In this document: positions 28,361 to 39,922 of the stretch, in pieces
Layout of the letters: each line of letters begins with the position of its first letter
How positions within the stretch are numbered: the stretch's first letter is position 1
Assembly: GCA_963835375.1 (NCBI GenBank)
Contig: CAWIGB010000013.1
Coordinates: 186,001 to 250,000 of the forward strand
Direction: 5' to 3'
Length of the DNA: 64,000 nucleotides
DNA from: Salinisphaera sp963835375
GTDB taxonomy: Bacteria > Pseudomonadota > Gammaproteobacteria > Nevskiales > Salinisphaeraceae
Position numbers and translations under genes: made by a program
The notes under the pieces: generated by a model
Told to the model about the DNA's origin: nothing
The model's database searches: none
What the model saw: only the letters and a program-made list of their open reading frames with translations

Positions 28361-30236
28361 TTAAAAGGCTTTGCGGAACTGCAGCGAGATACGGTTCTCC
28401 TGGTACCCCGGGCCGTTCTTGTCGTTCCGCCACTGACGCGAATAACCCACCGCCGCTTCGGCGCTGCGCGAAATGGCGCGTACGACCGACACGCCGGCGC
28501 TGTAGTTATCGGAACTCGAGCCGTTGGCAAAACCGCCCTTGTAGTGTTCCCAGCTCGCCGACGGCACGATGCTCGTCCGCGGGCGGATATCATAGCGGGT
28601 GTCAACTTCGAGGCCATGATCCCGGCTGTCCGGGATGCTGCCGGATTGGTACACCTGACGCTGGGAATACCCCGTGATCTCGGTATGAGTCAGCGCCGTA
28701 TCAAAACCCATGCGCCCTTGCCACCGCTTGCTCACGTAAACGCCACGATCAAGCAGGGAATTGGTTCCATTATAGCCCGTGCCGGCCCCGCCGAGCAGAT
28801 CGCCGATTGAGCCGACCGAACCGAAGGTGTAGCCGGACCCCGTATTGTTCAGTGCGTCGAGCCCGGGTGACGATGGATCTTCGGTATAGGACAGCGACAG
28901 GTCGACCACGCGGCCATGGTGCGCTGCCGCCAGCGAATAACTTGGGCCATAAAACCGATGGCCGTAATTCACTTCCAGTGAGTTGATCGCGCTGCCCCAG
29001 CGCGCGCCGACCTGCCATCGCGGCGCGGACCACCGGTCGTTCTGGCCGCCGTTACGATATCTATCCTCGAGGCCACCGAGCGCAGTGAGTGTCAAGGTCC
29101 GCGAGACACGGTAACCGAACTGCAGCGTGGCGTTGTCGAAATGCTGAGTCCGGTTCGGATTGCTGTAGCCGGGCGGTAACGCATCGGTGCCGAAAATCTG
29201 CTTAAACTGATCGATGAAACGCTGCGCATCGCCGCCGGAGCTCTTCACGGCCTGAGTGACGACCTGCGCTTGCCAGCTGATCGGTTCCACTTTGTCCGGG
29301 CTGGTCACACTCGCCGAGACACCATGGACGGTCGTATCCGGCACGCTGTTGTCGCCGTAGATCGATTGCCCATAGCGATAACGCAACATGCCCTGACCCA
29401 GTAGTCCGAGCGACTGGATGACGTACGGGCTGATATTGGTTCGCCAGGCCGTCGTCTTGTTTTCGTTCGGGCGGATGATGTTCGAGCGCGAATAGCCGAC
29501 CGAGGGTTCGATAACCTGCTGACCGTATTCCGTATCCGCGTCAAGATACAGATGGTTCTCGATCAGGTCGACCGTGGTACTGCCCTGGAGATCGTTATAG
29601 ACGTCGTTGTAGCGGCTGTGGTTGGCATAAGCCACGCCTTCGAGCTGATAGCTGGCCTGCCCCCGGATCCGGCCGGTCGACGAACAGGCATCGATCCGTG
29701 GCGCCACCGCGGTGACGAAATCTGTTTTCGGATTGCTTGAGTCCAGATTGAGATTGTCGGTGTAGGTCTCGGACCCGGATACCGATGCCTGTACATAGCG
29801 ACCGGACGCACGCCGCGGCGCCGACGGGCGCTCCAGAACCGACGAGGTCTCGGCGTGCGCCGCATTACCGAGACTCAGACTCGGTGCGCAACCACTGGGC
29901 GCGAACCCTGCCGGCGAAGCTGAACGGATTAGCGGTGCCCGGGCCGCTTGGCGCGTACGCCTGGCCGCCACCACTGCCACTGCCGATGACCACCGGGCGA
30001 CTATCCTCATAATACCCCCCCGTGGCCGACGCGGCGTTTGCGCCCGCAGTGGAGCCGCCGCCGGAAGCTTCAGCACTCGAACTGCTGGCACCGGCGGGCG
30101 CGGCATCCGCGGCCATGGCATTCACGCCCCAGACCAGTGCCAGCGGCAGAGCGATCGCACACATGCGGCCACAGACGGCACGTCGGGCCGGGCCGCCGAT
30201 GGGATCGCACATGGGGATAAGGCGTGACGTGGACAT
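28361..30236 (-). CDS. XrtA-associated outer-membrane protein (TIGR03016 family), frameshifted near N-terminus
   Basis: The ATG at 30236 lies four bases after the kinase stop. The first frame gives a signal peptide (CAIALPLALVWGVNAMAADA) and a Ser/Gly/Ala-rich linker. Near 29880 a one-base shift leads into GRYVQASVSGSETYTDNLNL, the start of a beta-barrel. The rest is about 450 residues of alternating amphipathic strands rich in Y, N and G, ending in Phe (ENRISLQFRKAF), the usual C-terminal barrel signature. Most likely an outer-membrane porin-like component for polymer export. Length and place between kinase and ATPase match XrtA loci. Confidence 0.82.
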
Positions 30237-30240
30237 GGGA

Positions 30241-31113
30241 TTACTCCGTGCGCTCCGGCTCCGCCGGGTACATGCCGTAGTAGCCGGCGTGCCGCTCGCC
30301 AAACAGTTGATGTCCCTGACTCAGGACGAGACTGATTTCGGCTTCGGCCGGCTCAATCAGCGACAGCGCCGCTTCGACCGCCCTTTTCTCGGTGTGCTCG
30401 GCGCGCACGACCATAAGAATCTGCCCGACGTTGACAGCCAGCGCCTGTGATTCGGCGGTGGCCAGAAGCGGCGCGGAATCGAACAGCAGAATGCGGGCCG
30501 GATCAGCGGACAATTCATCCAGTACCGCCTTCATCCGGCGACTGGACAGACTTTCAGCTGCGCGCCGGCTACGCCGGCCGGCCGGGAGTATCGACAGCCG
30601 TGGCTCGCTGGTCGGCACCACACAGTCCTCGGGTTCTGCATCGGCATGCGTTAGCAGATGCATCAATCCCGGCTCGCGCTCGAGCCCGAGGCTGCGACTG
30701 ATGCCCGGCTTGGCGACGTCGCCGTCGACGAGCAGCACCGAATGGTCCAACTCATTGGCCAGACTCATCGCCAGATTGAAGGTTGTGAAACTCTTACCCT
30801 CGCCCGGGTTCGCGCTCGTAACCATGATCCGATTTGCAGGCGGCGCGCCCACGGTCGCATCCGCAGCCATCGCGTTCAGAATCGGCCGTTTGATTCGCTG
30901 CAACTCTCGACCGATCCACTGCGCCATAGACTCAGGCGGCAGCAGCCCGACCCGCCGCAGCCGGACATCATCCAGCTCAAGCGGCTCACGCTGGCCGGGT
31001 TCGCGGGTGTCGAAGGAGAGTTCATCTTCGAACGTCTCTTCCTCGGCGATCCGAACCGGGCGTTGTCGCTCCTGGCGTTTCAGCCGTTCGGCGGCTTTCT
31101 CGACAATACTCAT
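30241..31113 (-). CDS. XrtA-associated tyrosine autokinase (BY-kinase, CpsD/Wzc-C type)
   Basis: The ATG at 31113 overlaps the chain-length gene stop. 290 residues. Walker A is SANPGEGKSF (about 100-109). Walker A' is VLLVDGDVAKPG (from 126), and ARILLFDSAPLL is the Walker B. The C-terminal tail has AGYYGMYPAEPE, a short tyrosine cluster as expected for autophosphorylation. It works with the separate membrane chain-length protein encoded just before it, as in CpsC/CpsD systems, to control polymer length and export. The N-terminal ER-rich segment (ERLKRQERQRPVRIAEEE) is also typical of TIGR03018. Confidence 0.92.
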   Translation of the reverse strand: MSIVEKAAERLKRQERQRPVRIAEEETFEDELSFDTREPGQREPLELDDVRLRRVGLLPPESMAQWIGRELQRIKRPILNAMAADATVGAPPANRIMVTSANPGEGKSFTTFNLAMSLANELDHSVLLVDGDVAKPGISRSLGLEREPGLMHLLTHADAEPEDCVVPTSEPRLSILPAGRRSRRAAESLSSRRMKAVLDELSADPARILLFDSAPLLATAESQALAVNVGQILMVVRAEHTEKRAVEAALSLIEPAEAEISLVLSQGHQLFGERHAGYYGMYPAEPERTE

Positions 31114-32697
31114 AGAACCTGTCCGGACATGATATTCGGAACCCACTGCACGCCGACAGGCAGTAATACCAATGCGGCCGCAAAGCCGATCAGCAACGAC
31201 ACACAGCAGACGAAGAACACCAGTATCGAACGTCGCCGATCGGCGCGCTGCGCCGGGCTGAGCGCCAGGCTCACCGAGCCGATCACGGGAAAACCAGTTG
31301 CGGTGGTGAGATCACGCCGGCTCGAGAATACCGGCCGGATCTGGGCCAGGAACCACGCAAACGCAAGCCCGGCGGCCACGGCACCAATCAATGCCATCGC
31401 CATCAGGATGAGTCGCTTGGGCCCCGAAGGTTCGGCCGGCACTTCCGGTGGATCGATGACGCGAAACTGCAGCGCATTGCTGCTGTTCTCGACGTCGGTC
31501 GACAAGCGGGCGCTGTATAGTCGAGACAACAGTTTCTCGTACTGATCGCGCGTGACCTCATAATTGCGGCTGAGTTCAGCGAGCTGAGCCTGAGCGTCGT
31601 TCATTGAATCGGCCCCAGCCTGCAGCTTCTTGAGCTGGTCCTGCTTGCGCTGCAGCGAAGACTCGAGCGTGCTGATCTGCACCTTCGCGTTGTTGAGTTG
31701 ATCCGAAAGGCCACTGCCGCCTCCGCCCGAGGACGCCCCCGGAGGCGCCTTAATCTCGCTCGGATGTGCACGCAGACGGTCGAGTGTCGAGCTGCGCCGT
31801 TGCTTGAGATCGGCGATCTGACGCTTGGCATCGATGACGTCAGGATGCTTCGGCGTGTACTTGGTCAGCAGTTGCGACAGCTTCTGCTGCTCGGATTCGC
31901 AACTGATTGTCGATCTGCTGCACCTGCTGGCTTTGCGCGGGCGGCACGCTCGTATGTCCGCCGCCACCGCCGGATCGCATCTGCTGGAGAATGTTCGACT
32001 TGCGATCACGGGCGGTCGACAGCTGATCCTGGATCGAATCGATATTGGCGTTGAGCTTCTGGACCTGGGTCACGTAATCGTTCGTCCCCGGCATGAGCTC
32101 TGCATGGTTCTTCTTGAACTTCGCGAGCTTCTGCTCAGTCTCGTTGAGCTTCTGTTTGTACTTGTCGACCTCTTTATTGAGAAACGAGACCGCCTGGGTC
32201 GTATCGCCGCTGTTCTTACTGGACAGATTCATGGTCGTCATGATGCTCATGACTTCCTGGACCACAGACTGAGCAAGCTTCGGCTTCGAGCTTGTGTAGC
32301 TGATCGTGTAAAGGTCGGTATTGCCGCCGCTATTGGTGAGCGTCAGTCGCTTCTGCAGGCCCTGAATCAGAGCTTGCTCCTGCTCGGGCGTTGTTGCCCT
32401 GAGATCAAGACCGGTCGAGCGCGCAACGTCTTTCAAATGCGGACGGCTGAGTACCGTGCGGATCAACAGACTGACCTGCTGATCAGCGTTCGGCGTGACC
32501 GCCATACCGCTGAGCAACGGGCCGATCGCCGACTTGGTATCGATGTGCACGCGCGCGGACGAGCTGTACTGGTCCGGCAGGCTGTAGACATACAGCCAAC
32601 CCACCACGGCGATGATCCACGCGACGCCCAGCGCAATCCAGCGAAAACGCCAGATATTACGAAGCTGACCCAGGACGAGTGAGAGGATTTCCTGCAT
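31110..32697 (-). CDS. XrtA-system polysaccharide chain-length determinant (Wzz/GNVR), frameshifted
   Basis: The ATG at 32697 begins MQEILSLVLGQLRNIWRFRW, followed by the first membrane helix IALGVAWIIAVVGWLYVYSL. A long coiled-coil follows: FLNKEVDKYKQKLNETEQKL. Near 31902 a one-base shift is needed (QQIDNQL, then ESEQQKLSQLLTKYTPKHPD). The last part has the GNVR-like region and the second membrane helices (LILMAMALIGAVAAGLAFAW and SLLIGFAAALVLLPVGVQWV). About 528 residues. It sets glycan chain length with the autokinase. The DVVDAK-like motif KHPDVIDAKRQIADL is characteristic of this family. Confidence 0.9.
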
Positions 32698-32766
32698 GTT
32701 CCTCGCTCAGATTAGCGCGCGGTGCGGCCGACCGCTGCTCCGCGGCCGGCCCCATCGAGCGAAGTT

Positions 32767-33378
32767 CTAGAAGTAGGTACGGGGGATAATCACGACGTCC
32801 CCCGGATGAACCGGCACATTGTCGTTGATGTTGCCGTTCAGTAGGTCCGCAATATCCACATTAAAGGTCTTCGTCTGACCGTTTTCGTGACGAACGAGCT
32901 TGGCGCGATTACCGGCGGCGAACTGCGTTAGACCACCGACGTTGATCATCACATCAAGCAGCGTCATGCCTGTGCGGTAAGGCATAGACTGCGGTTGGGT
33001 CGCCTCCCCGACAACGCGAACCTGGTCTGCGTACGTGCCGTGAAACTGGGTCACGATCACCGTCACGCGAGGGTCTCTCACATAAGCGGCGAGCGAATTC
33101 TGCAGGTCGCTGGCGAGTTGCTTCGGCGTTTTGTTGGCCGCCGTCATCGACTGCACCAAAGGGATGGAGATCTCGCCGTCCGGCCTTACCGGCACCTGCA
33201 TGCTCAGATCAGGATTGTTGCGCACGTATATCTGCAGCTGGTCGCCCGGACCGATGCGATACGTGCTACTCGGCGCCTGATTCAGCAGCACTTTGGGCGG
33301 AGCGGAAGCGCAGCCCCCGATCAGGCCGAGCGTCAAGATCGCCACCACCCAAGTTACAAAAAAACGATATTTGAACAC
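32767..33378 (-). CDS. polysaccharide export lipoprotein (Wza-like), XrtA system
   Basis: The GTG at 33378 has GGGGGATGG upstream and gives a lipoprotein signal at the very N-terminus: ILTLGLIGGC with the lipid-attached Cys about 25 residues in. A longer reading would put the signal too far inside. The Poly_export domain follows (YRIGPGDQLQIYVRNNPDLS, VPVRPDGEISIPLV), then a SLBB-type domain (VRVVGEATQPQSMPYRTGMT) and the end HPGDVVIIPRTYF. About 203 residues, as for TIGR03027. It forms the outer-membrane/periplasmic exit channel with the outer-membrane protein encoded downstream. Confidence 0.93.
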   Translation of the reverse strand: MFKYRFFVTWVVAILTLGLIGGCASAPPKVLLNQAPSSTYRIGPGDQLQIYVRNNPDLSMQVPVRPDGEISIPLVQSMTAANKTPKQLASDLQNSLAAYVRDPRVTVIVTQFHGTYADQVRVVGEATQPQSMPYRTGMTLLDVMINVGGLTQFAAGNRAKLVRHENGQTKTFNVDIADLLNGNINDNVPVHPGDVVIIPRTYF

Positions 33379-33573
33379 TTCACCATCCCCCGCAGGCCGA
33401 CGCGGCCCGAGTTTGTCTGTGATCGGACCTGCCGCCCGCCTGAGTTCGTTAGTCGATACGCCCATGCTGGGTCGCTGCCGCAAACGCCACATGCTCCAGC
33501 CGAATGATGCTGATCATGCAGCGCCACGCGGCACGATTGTAAATCAAATTTCCAGGCCGGCGAGCATACCGCC

Positions 33574-36424
33574 CTACCCGGCCTTCGCACTCGAACCATC
33601 GTTGCTCCCGAGTTGGCTCAGGATGTGATGCGCGCGATTCGCCTCTTTTTCCGGCAACCCCTGGGCAACCGCCTTGCTGAGAAGTGACTTGGCTCTCTTC
33701 CTGTCCTCCGCCCTGCCGCGTTTGGCCAGAGCCACACCCAGGTGGAATCCGGATCTCCGCGTTCGTGTCTCCCGCCGATTTCTCCGCTTTCTCAAGCAGG
33801 GGTATGCCGTCGTCCAGCTGCCCCTGGCCGACCAGGATCCAGCCCAGCGTATCTGTCACCGCTGCGCTTCCGGGGGCCTGATCGTGCGCCTTTTTTGCAT
33901 AGTCGAGCGCCTTCTGCGGATCGCCGGATACATTGAGCAAAGCCAGGTTGTTCAGTGCAATCGCCGAATCAGGATGATCCTCAAGGACCTTCTGATACAA
34001 CCTGGCCGCCTCCTCCGCTTTGCCGTGCTGCTGGTACCATTCGGCCAACGGCATGGCCACGCTGGCATCGCCAGGCGCACGCTTCAGCCATTGCTGGAGC
34101 GGCTGGGCAGCATTGCCGAGCTTGCCGGCTTGCCGCGTATCGAACATGGCTATGGCCAGGCGCCCACTGGGCTGTCGCTGATATGCCTTGGCGTACGCGG
34201 CATCGGCCTGCTTGAATCGCTTGGCTGTACGCAGAACATCGCCGCTGAGCACGTCGGCATCAAAATCGCGCCCCGCCTGCCGCAGAGCCGCCACTTGATC
34301 CAGCGCGGCGTCGATATTGCCTGCCCCCGCCTCGGCGAGTGCGAGAAAGCCCGCGGCCGGCCAGAAGTCCGGCGATTGACGACGCAACTGCTGCAGGCGA
34401 TTGATTGCATCCTGCGGTCGACCGTAAGACAGGTCGGCCTTGGCGACATCAAGCGCGAACTGCGGCTGGTCCGGCGCCTCGTCCGCCGCGCGCGCGAGCG
34501 TTTTCAGCCCAACTTCCGTATCGCCTTCGATCAGCTGCGCGACGCCCTTGAGGTGTAGCCAGTCGGCCGACTTGCCTTTCGATTGGAGCTGAGCAGTGAT
34601 CACCGCCATTGCCTGATCGGTTTTCCTGCTGGATAGGTAGGCCCGCGCCAGCGCCTGATTCAACACATCCGACTTCGGCTTTCGCTGCACAGCCGATTGC
34701 AGCAGACGGATGCCCCGCGGCGCCTGCCCCGCGCGCGCGTACAATCCGGCAAGCGCGAGCGTCAGATCTGCATTATCGGGCTGGGCGCGCTGCAACGGCT
34801 TGAGATCATCCACAGCCTCGGCGTAGCGTCCACGCTTGGCCGCGATCTCCGCTTGGGCGCGGACCAGCGAGTCGTCATCCGGATTCGCCTTGTGCGCCTT
34901 GGCAAGCACCTGCGCCGCGTCGGCATAACGCTCGGCGGCCACGTAACTCTGCGCCAGCAATTTCTGTATCGCCGCGTCATTCGGGTTATCCTGCGCGAGC
35001 TTCTCGGCCTGCTGAACGCCCCGTTGCTTGTCACCAGTGGCCAACGCGATACGCACACGCGCTTCGGCCACCGCGCGACGCTGGGCCGGGTTGGCCGGCG
35101 CGATTTTGGAGAGCACGGTTTGTGCCGCGGCATCACTGCCCATCTGGGCCAGCGAACGCGCCAGATCGAGTTGCAGAGACACGTCGCCGAGGCCTTGCCC
35201 GCCTTGTTTGTCGTTCGAACGATTCTTCTTCAGCTGCGCGACGACGTCGGACAACGCCTTGTGCAGACCGGGCTGGTCAGGATGCCGATGATAGGCCTTC
35301 TCCAACAGATCTCGCGCCTTGTCGTCGTGATTCTGGGCCATCCATAAACCGGCCTGAAGACGCAGGGCAGCCATGTCGTCCGGCGAACGCGCGAGAACCC
35401 GGGTAAGAAAAGGCTGAGCTGCGTCCGGTCGCCCTTGTGCGATACGGATCCAGGCCATCAGCGTCATGCTGCGCAGATTGTTCGGGTCGGCGTTGAGCGT
35501 CGCCTGGACGTGATTCGCGGCGTCCTGATAGTGCCCCTGGCGTATATCCATCAGCGCCTGGAGATAATTACCAAACGGATTGTTCTGGTCGGCTGACAGA
35601 AGCGCATCGATATTCTTCTGCGCCGCATCGGCAGCGCCAGTCCGCAGCTGACAATCGGCCAGCAATGCCCGCCCACTCTGCTGCTGCGCCCCGGTCATGG
35701 CCTGGGCGCCGACTTGCATCGCATGCGTCAGCCGTTTGACTGCCTCGGCGCATTGATTCGACCGATAGTCGATCTGACCGAGCAGCATCAACGACCCGAC
35801 GTCATCCGGATGAGCGGCGACCGCCTTCGACAACGCCGCACGCGCGCTCTCCAGGTCACCGCGCTGCACGGCCAGCCGCGCCTGGCCCTGCAGCGCGTCG
35901 GGCAGGCCCGGCTCGATCGACAAGGCCGACGCATAGGCGGCACTCGCCTTGTCGCGATTGTCGAGCCCCGCCTGCGCATCGCCCCGCAGACTCGCGATCA
36001 GCGCCCGCACATGATCCGGCGACTTGCCCTCCGGCTTGTTCAGCGCCTGGAGCGCCTGTTGATACTTGCCGCTGGCAACCAGCGCTCGGCCGAGCGGCAA
36101 CGCAAGGGCCGCGGCCGGCTGACCGTTGGACTTGGCTTTTTCGAACTCGTGGACGGCATCATCATACTGCCGAGTGGCCAAGGAAGTATGGCCGAGCAGC
36201 GCCCAGGCCGCGCCATTGTTCGGATGCTTGCGCAGCACCGATTTCAGCTGCACTTCGGCGGCGTGGTAATCATGCTTCTGGTATGCCTGCCGGGCCGTAC
36301 CGACCTGTTGCTCGGGCGAAGAAGACGTACACCCGGCAATCAGCACGGCACATGCCAGACCCACCGGCAGCATGCGTGCGGCGATTCCGCGCGATCGCCC
36401 TTGGAAATTATTCGTCTCGACCAT
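33574..36424 (-). CDS. prsT: XrtA/PEP-CTERM system TPR-repeat lipoprotein PrsT, frameshifted near C-terminus
   Basis: The ATG at 36424 is followed by a lipoprotein signal (PVGLACAVLIAGC, Cys about residue 32). About 900 residues of back-to-back TPR units then follow, e.g. HPNNGAAWALLGHTSLATRQ and NPDDDSLVRAQAEIAAKRGR. Near 33748 one extra base throws the frame. The correct tail reads FHLGVALAKRGRAEDRKRAK and ends QLGSNDGSSAKAG at 33574. The total of about 950 residues matches the family (TIGR02917). It is a periplasmic scaffold, presumably assembling the export apparatus. It lies eight bases after prsR. Confidence 0.93.
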
Positions 36425-36432
36425 GATCCCCT

Positions 36433-37797
36433 CTAACTGTTCTGCTCGATCCCATGCTTTCGCATCAGGTCGTAAATAGCCGGCCGCGACACGCCCAGCA
36501 ATCGGGCGGCCTTTGAAATATTGCCATCGGCCCGCCCCAGGCTCTTTTCCAGCGCGCCACGCTCGGCGGCATCGCGCACCTGACGCAGGTTGAGCTGATC
36601 ATCGTCGCGCTCGATGCTGGCCTCGGCCAGACCGAGGTCCATGGCATCGATCAACTTGCTCTCGGCCAGAATCACCGCACGATTCACTCGGTGCTCCAAC
36701 TCACGCACGTTACCGGGCCAGTCGTGCTGCTCGATGGCAGCCAGCGCATCCGGCGAAAACCCGCGTAGCGACCGGCCGTGCTCCTCGTTGGCTTTCTCGA
36801 ACAAGACTTTAGCGATCGCAATCGCGTCGCCGCTACGTTCGCGCAGCGGCGGGATACGAATGGTGATTTCGGCGACACGGTAATACAGGTCCTCACGGAA
36901 CTCGCCCGCCTCGATCAAAGCCTGGAGATCGCGGTGCGTGGCACAGATGACGCGCGCATCCACGGGGATCTCATGGCGCCCGCCGACGCGCTCGATCACG
37001 CGCTCCTGGAGAAAACGCAGCAGCTTGGCCTGCAGGTTATGGGCCATGTCGCCAATCTCGTCCAGAAACAGCGTGCCGCCCTCGGCCAGTTCGACCTTGC
37101 CGAGCGTCTGCTTCTGCGCCCCGGTGAAGGCACCCTTCTCGTAGCCGAAGAGCTCGCTCTCGAGCAGATGCTCCGGAATCGCCGCACAGTTGATGGCTAC
37201 GAACGGACGCTCGGCGCGTGGGCTGAGTCGGTGCAGGGCCCGCGCCAGCACTTCCTTGCCCGATCCGGTATCGCCTTGCAGCAAGGTGGTGGCGCTGGTG
37301 GGCGCGATCTTCTCGATCTGACGCACGATGCGTCGCATCGGTTCGCTGGACGCGATCAGGCCATCGAGCGGCCGATCGGCATCGACTCGCAGGCGGCGGT
37401 TCTGGCGCTCGAGCTGCCAAATATGGAATGCGCGCTGGATGATGAGCTCGACGACCTGGATTTCGACCGGCTTCTGATAGAAATCGTAGGCCCCCGCCGC
37501 GATTGCCTTGATCGCGCTGTCTTCATCGCCATTGCCGGTCACCACAATGACCTTGGTCGCCGGCGCAAGCCGCAGAATATCCGACAGTGCGCGCATTCCC
37601 TCCTCGATCCCATCAGCCTCGGGTGGCAGCCCCAGATCGAGCAGCACGACTTGCGGCTCGTAGCGGCGGACCTGATCGATGGCGCTGTTCCGATCCTCGG
37701 CGAAAACCGGATCGTACTGATCGAAGCTCCAACGCAACTGTCGCGTCAATCCCGGGTCGTCCTCGACGATCAGTAGTCGTTCGGCCACTGCATTCAT
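36433..37797 (-). CDS. prsR: PEP-CTERM-box sigma-54-dependent response regulator PrsR
   Basis: The 454 residues comprise a receiver domain (phospho-acceptor Asp54 in VVLLDLGLP; Lys in QKPVEIQ), an AAA+ sigma-54 activation domain (Walker A GDTGSGKE 175-182, GAFTGA 222-227) and a Fis-type helix-turn-helix (GNISKAARLLGVSRPAIYDL). It is therefore an enhancer-binding activator of sigma-54 promoters. The kinase partner is encoded just upstream. The family is known from genomes with PEP-CTERM proteins. The 17-base palindromes and sigma-54 promoters upstream of the PEP-CTERM genes at 48-51 kb and at 41.5 kb are the obvious targets. Confidence 0.95.
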   Translation of the reverse strand: MNAVAERLLIVEDDPGLTRQLRWSFDQYDPVFAEDRNSAIDQVRRYEPQVVLLDLGLPPEADGIEEGMRALSDILRLAPATKVIVVTGNGDEDSAIKAIAAGAYDFYQKPVEIQVVELIIQRAFHIWQLERQNRRLRVDADRPLDGLIASSEPMRRIVRQIEKIAPTSATTLLQGDTGSGKEVLARALHRLSPRAERPFVAINCAAIPEHLLESELFGYEKGAFTGAQKQTLGKVELAEGGTLFLDEIGDMAHNLQAKLLRFLQERVIERVGGRHEIPVDARVICATHRDLQALIEAGEFREDLYYRVAEITIRIPPLRERSGDAIAIAKVLFEKANEEHGRSLRGFSPDALAAIEQHDWPGNVRELEHRVNRAVILAESKLIDAMDLGLAEASIERDDDQLNLRQVRDAAERGALEKSLGRADGNISKAARLLGVSRPAIYDLMRKHGIEQNS

Positions 37798-37800
37798 GAA

Positions 37801-39906
37801 TCAGGCTCTCCCCTCGACAAAGGCCGGCTCGGCTGACACATCGGCCACCACTGGCAAGACCATCGCAAACCGCGTGCCTTGACCCGGCGTGCTGGAAACA
37901 AAAACATCGCCACCGGCAGTTCGCGCAAAATCACGGACCTGATAGGCACCAATCCCCATGCCGCGCGTCGACTTCGTGCTCACGAACGGCTGAAACAGCG
38001 AATCACGAATAAAGTCCGCGGTCATGCCCTCGCCGTCGTCGCTGACGGCAATCTCGATCCCGCCGTCGCGAAAGCGCGTCTCGATCTCAACCCGCCCGTT
38101 CTCGCCGGTCGCATCCTGGGCGTTGCGTACGAGATGCCGCAACACCATGACCAATCGGTCACGATCCGCATTCACGACAACTTCACTCGCCGCACCACGC
38201 CGGACCGGCGCCGGTTTTGTACCGGCGAGCTCCTCGATCAGCTGCGCGATCGCCGCATCGACATCCACACGTTCGGTTCGGTTCTCCGATCGCGAGACCT
38301 TCTGCAACTGATTGAGCACGCCCCGCATTCGGGTGACCGAATGATCGATAGTGGCGATCATGTCATCGACGAAGGCCGGATTGTGCTTGTGACGTTCTGC
38401 ATTCTCCAGCATCAGCGATTGCTGCCCGGCAATATTCTTCAAGTCATGCATCAGAAAGGCCGTCAGCCGGTTAAAGGCCTCGAATTGGCGGGCCTGTGTG
38501 AGCGCGCGGTTGGCCTCCTGGTAATCGAGATAGACCCCGATCTGCTGTGCGAACGCCTTGAGCAGATCGATCTCTTCCCAGTTAAGGTCGAACGATGCCC
38601 GCGGCTCGGCCAGAATGAGGAAACCAACCAGCCGACGCTGGCCCGCGAACAACGGAACGATCAGACGAGAGCGTTCGAGTCCCAGAAACCAGGCGGGTGG
38701 ATCGAACCCCTTCGTACTTGTCAGGCTCACGTTCGAATTCCGCACGGTCGACCACCCAGCCCGTCTCAGCCAGGTAGCTCGCTAGCGCTGAATCCAGAGG
38801 CTCGGACGCATCGACGGCCGGGGCCATGTTCCATTCCGCCACGCAGATGAAATGCCCATCTCGAGCGAGCCAGAGCGCGCCAGCCGGGCTGTCCACCGGT
38901 TGCGCGATCGCCCGAATCGCGCGCTCATACACGTCGATATCGGCGTCATCGCGGCTCAGACGCCGTGTCAGTGCCAACCACTGTTCGCGGTAATCGTAGC
39001 GGTATGGCAGCAGATGCTTGTGCAGAAGCACACGCGCGTGACCGCGCACCTGACCGGAGAGGAAGAACACGACAAGCAACAGCACGGACGTGACCGTGAA
39101 CAGCAGCGCCGCCACTTCGGCCCAACTGCTGTCGAAGCGGCGGATATAGGTACTGCCACCGGCCACGACCATCAGATAGGCGCCGGCCACGATCAAGGCG
39201 CCAGTGCGAAAGATCACCTGATTGGAAACACTCAGTCGCGCCGACCATTGGGCATTGCGCGCCGCGGCCAACCCGATCAACGGCACCACCAGTGCATTGA
39301 CAGCACCTCGTGCGTTCCAGACCGACAACGCAATGCGATGAGCGACCAGCGCTCCCGAATACATCACGAAGTCATAGGCGAACAGCGTTGCCAGCGCCAG
39401 GCACAGGTATTTCACGGCCCAACGCGCATCCAGCCCACTGCCACGGTATGTCTGCTCGACAAGCACCAGGCCATAGAGGCTCATCGCGATCGCGCCCACG
39501 GTGAACAACACGCTGTGGCCGGTCGCGGCGGTCCCCGTCGGGCCGGCTAGCCGCCACAGCAGACAAGCCATGATCAGCAGCCGGCCACATAAGGGCTAAC
39601 TCCGCGCGCCAGCGGTGACGTGCGAATGCGCTGTCAACCGGCACGACCCAGGCGGCAGTCACAAGCCACAGCCCGGTACGCGCCGTTTCCACGACATCGA
39701 GCACGGTGCGTTATCGAGAACAACGGCGCCACCGCAAGGAACGTGAACCAGCAGCCGGTCATCGCGCAGGCCGCCAGCAAGAGCCGCGAGGCCGCGTGAT
39801 GCGCCCGAACGCCGAAGATCATGAAAGCTGTCAAGGCAAAGAACGCCAACGCGCCCACGCCATTGGACAACAGCCATATCTGGGTGATATTCAGGTCCGG
39901 AAACAT
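37801..39906 (-). CDS. prsK: XrtA/PEP-CTERM system histidine kinase PrsK, three frameshifts
   Basis: ATG 39906 (MFPDLNITQIWLLSNGVGAL). The gene lies in three frames, joined at one-base breaks near 39708, 39590 and 38710, where GAAGGGGTTCG probably has an extra G. Joined parts: an N-terminal membrane region of about eight helices (e.g. WLVTAAWVVPVD, then LYGLVLVEQTYRGSG), a GAF domain (AIAQPVDSPAGALWLARDG), then the kinase core with His in AFLMHDLKNIAGQ, N box LVRNAQDAT and G boxes DDGEGM and RGMGIGAYQVRDFA. About 700 residues. It senses an unknown signal and phosphorylates PrsR, encoded four bases downstream. Confidence 0.9.
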
Positions 39907-39922
39907 CGCGAACGACCCGCAA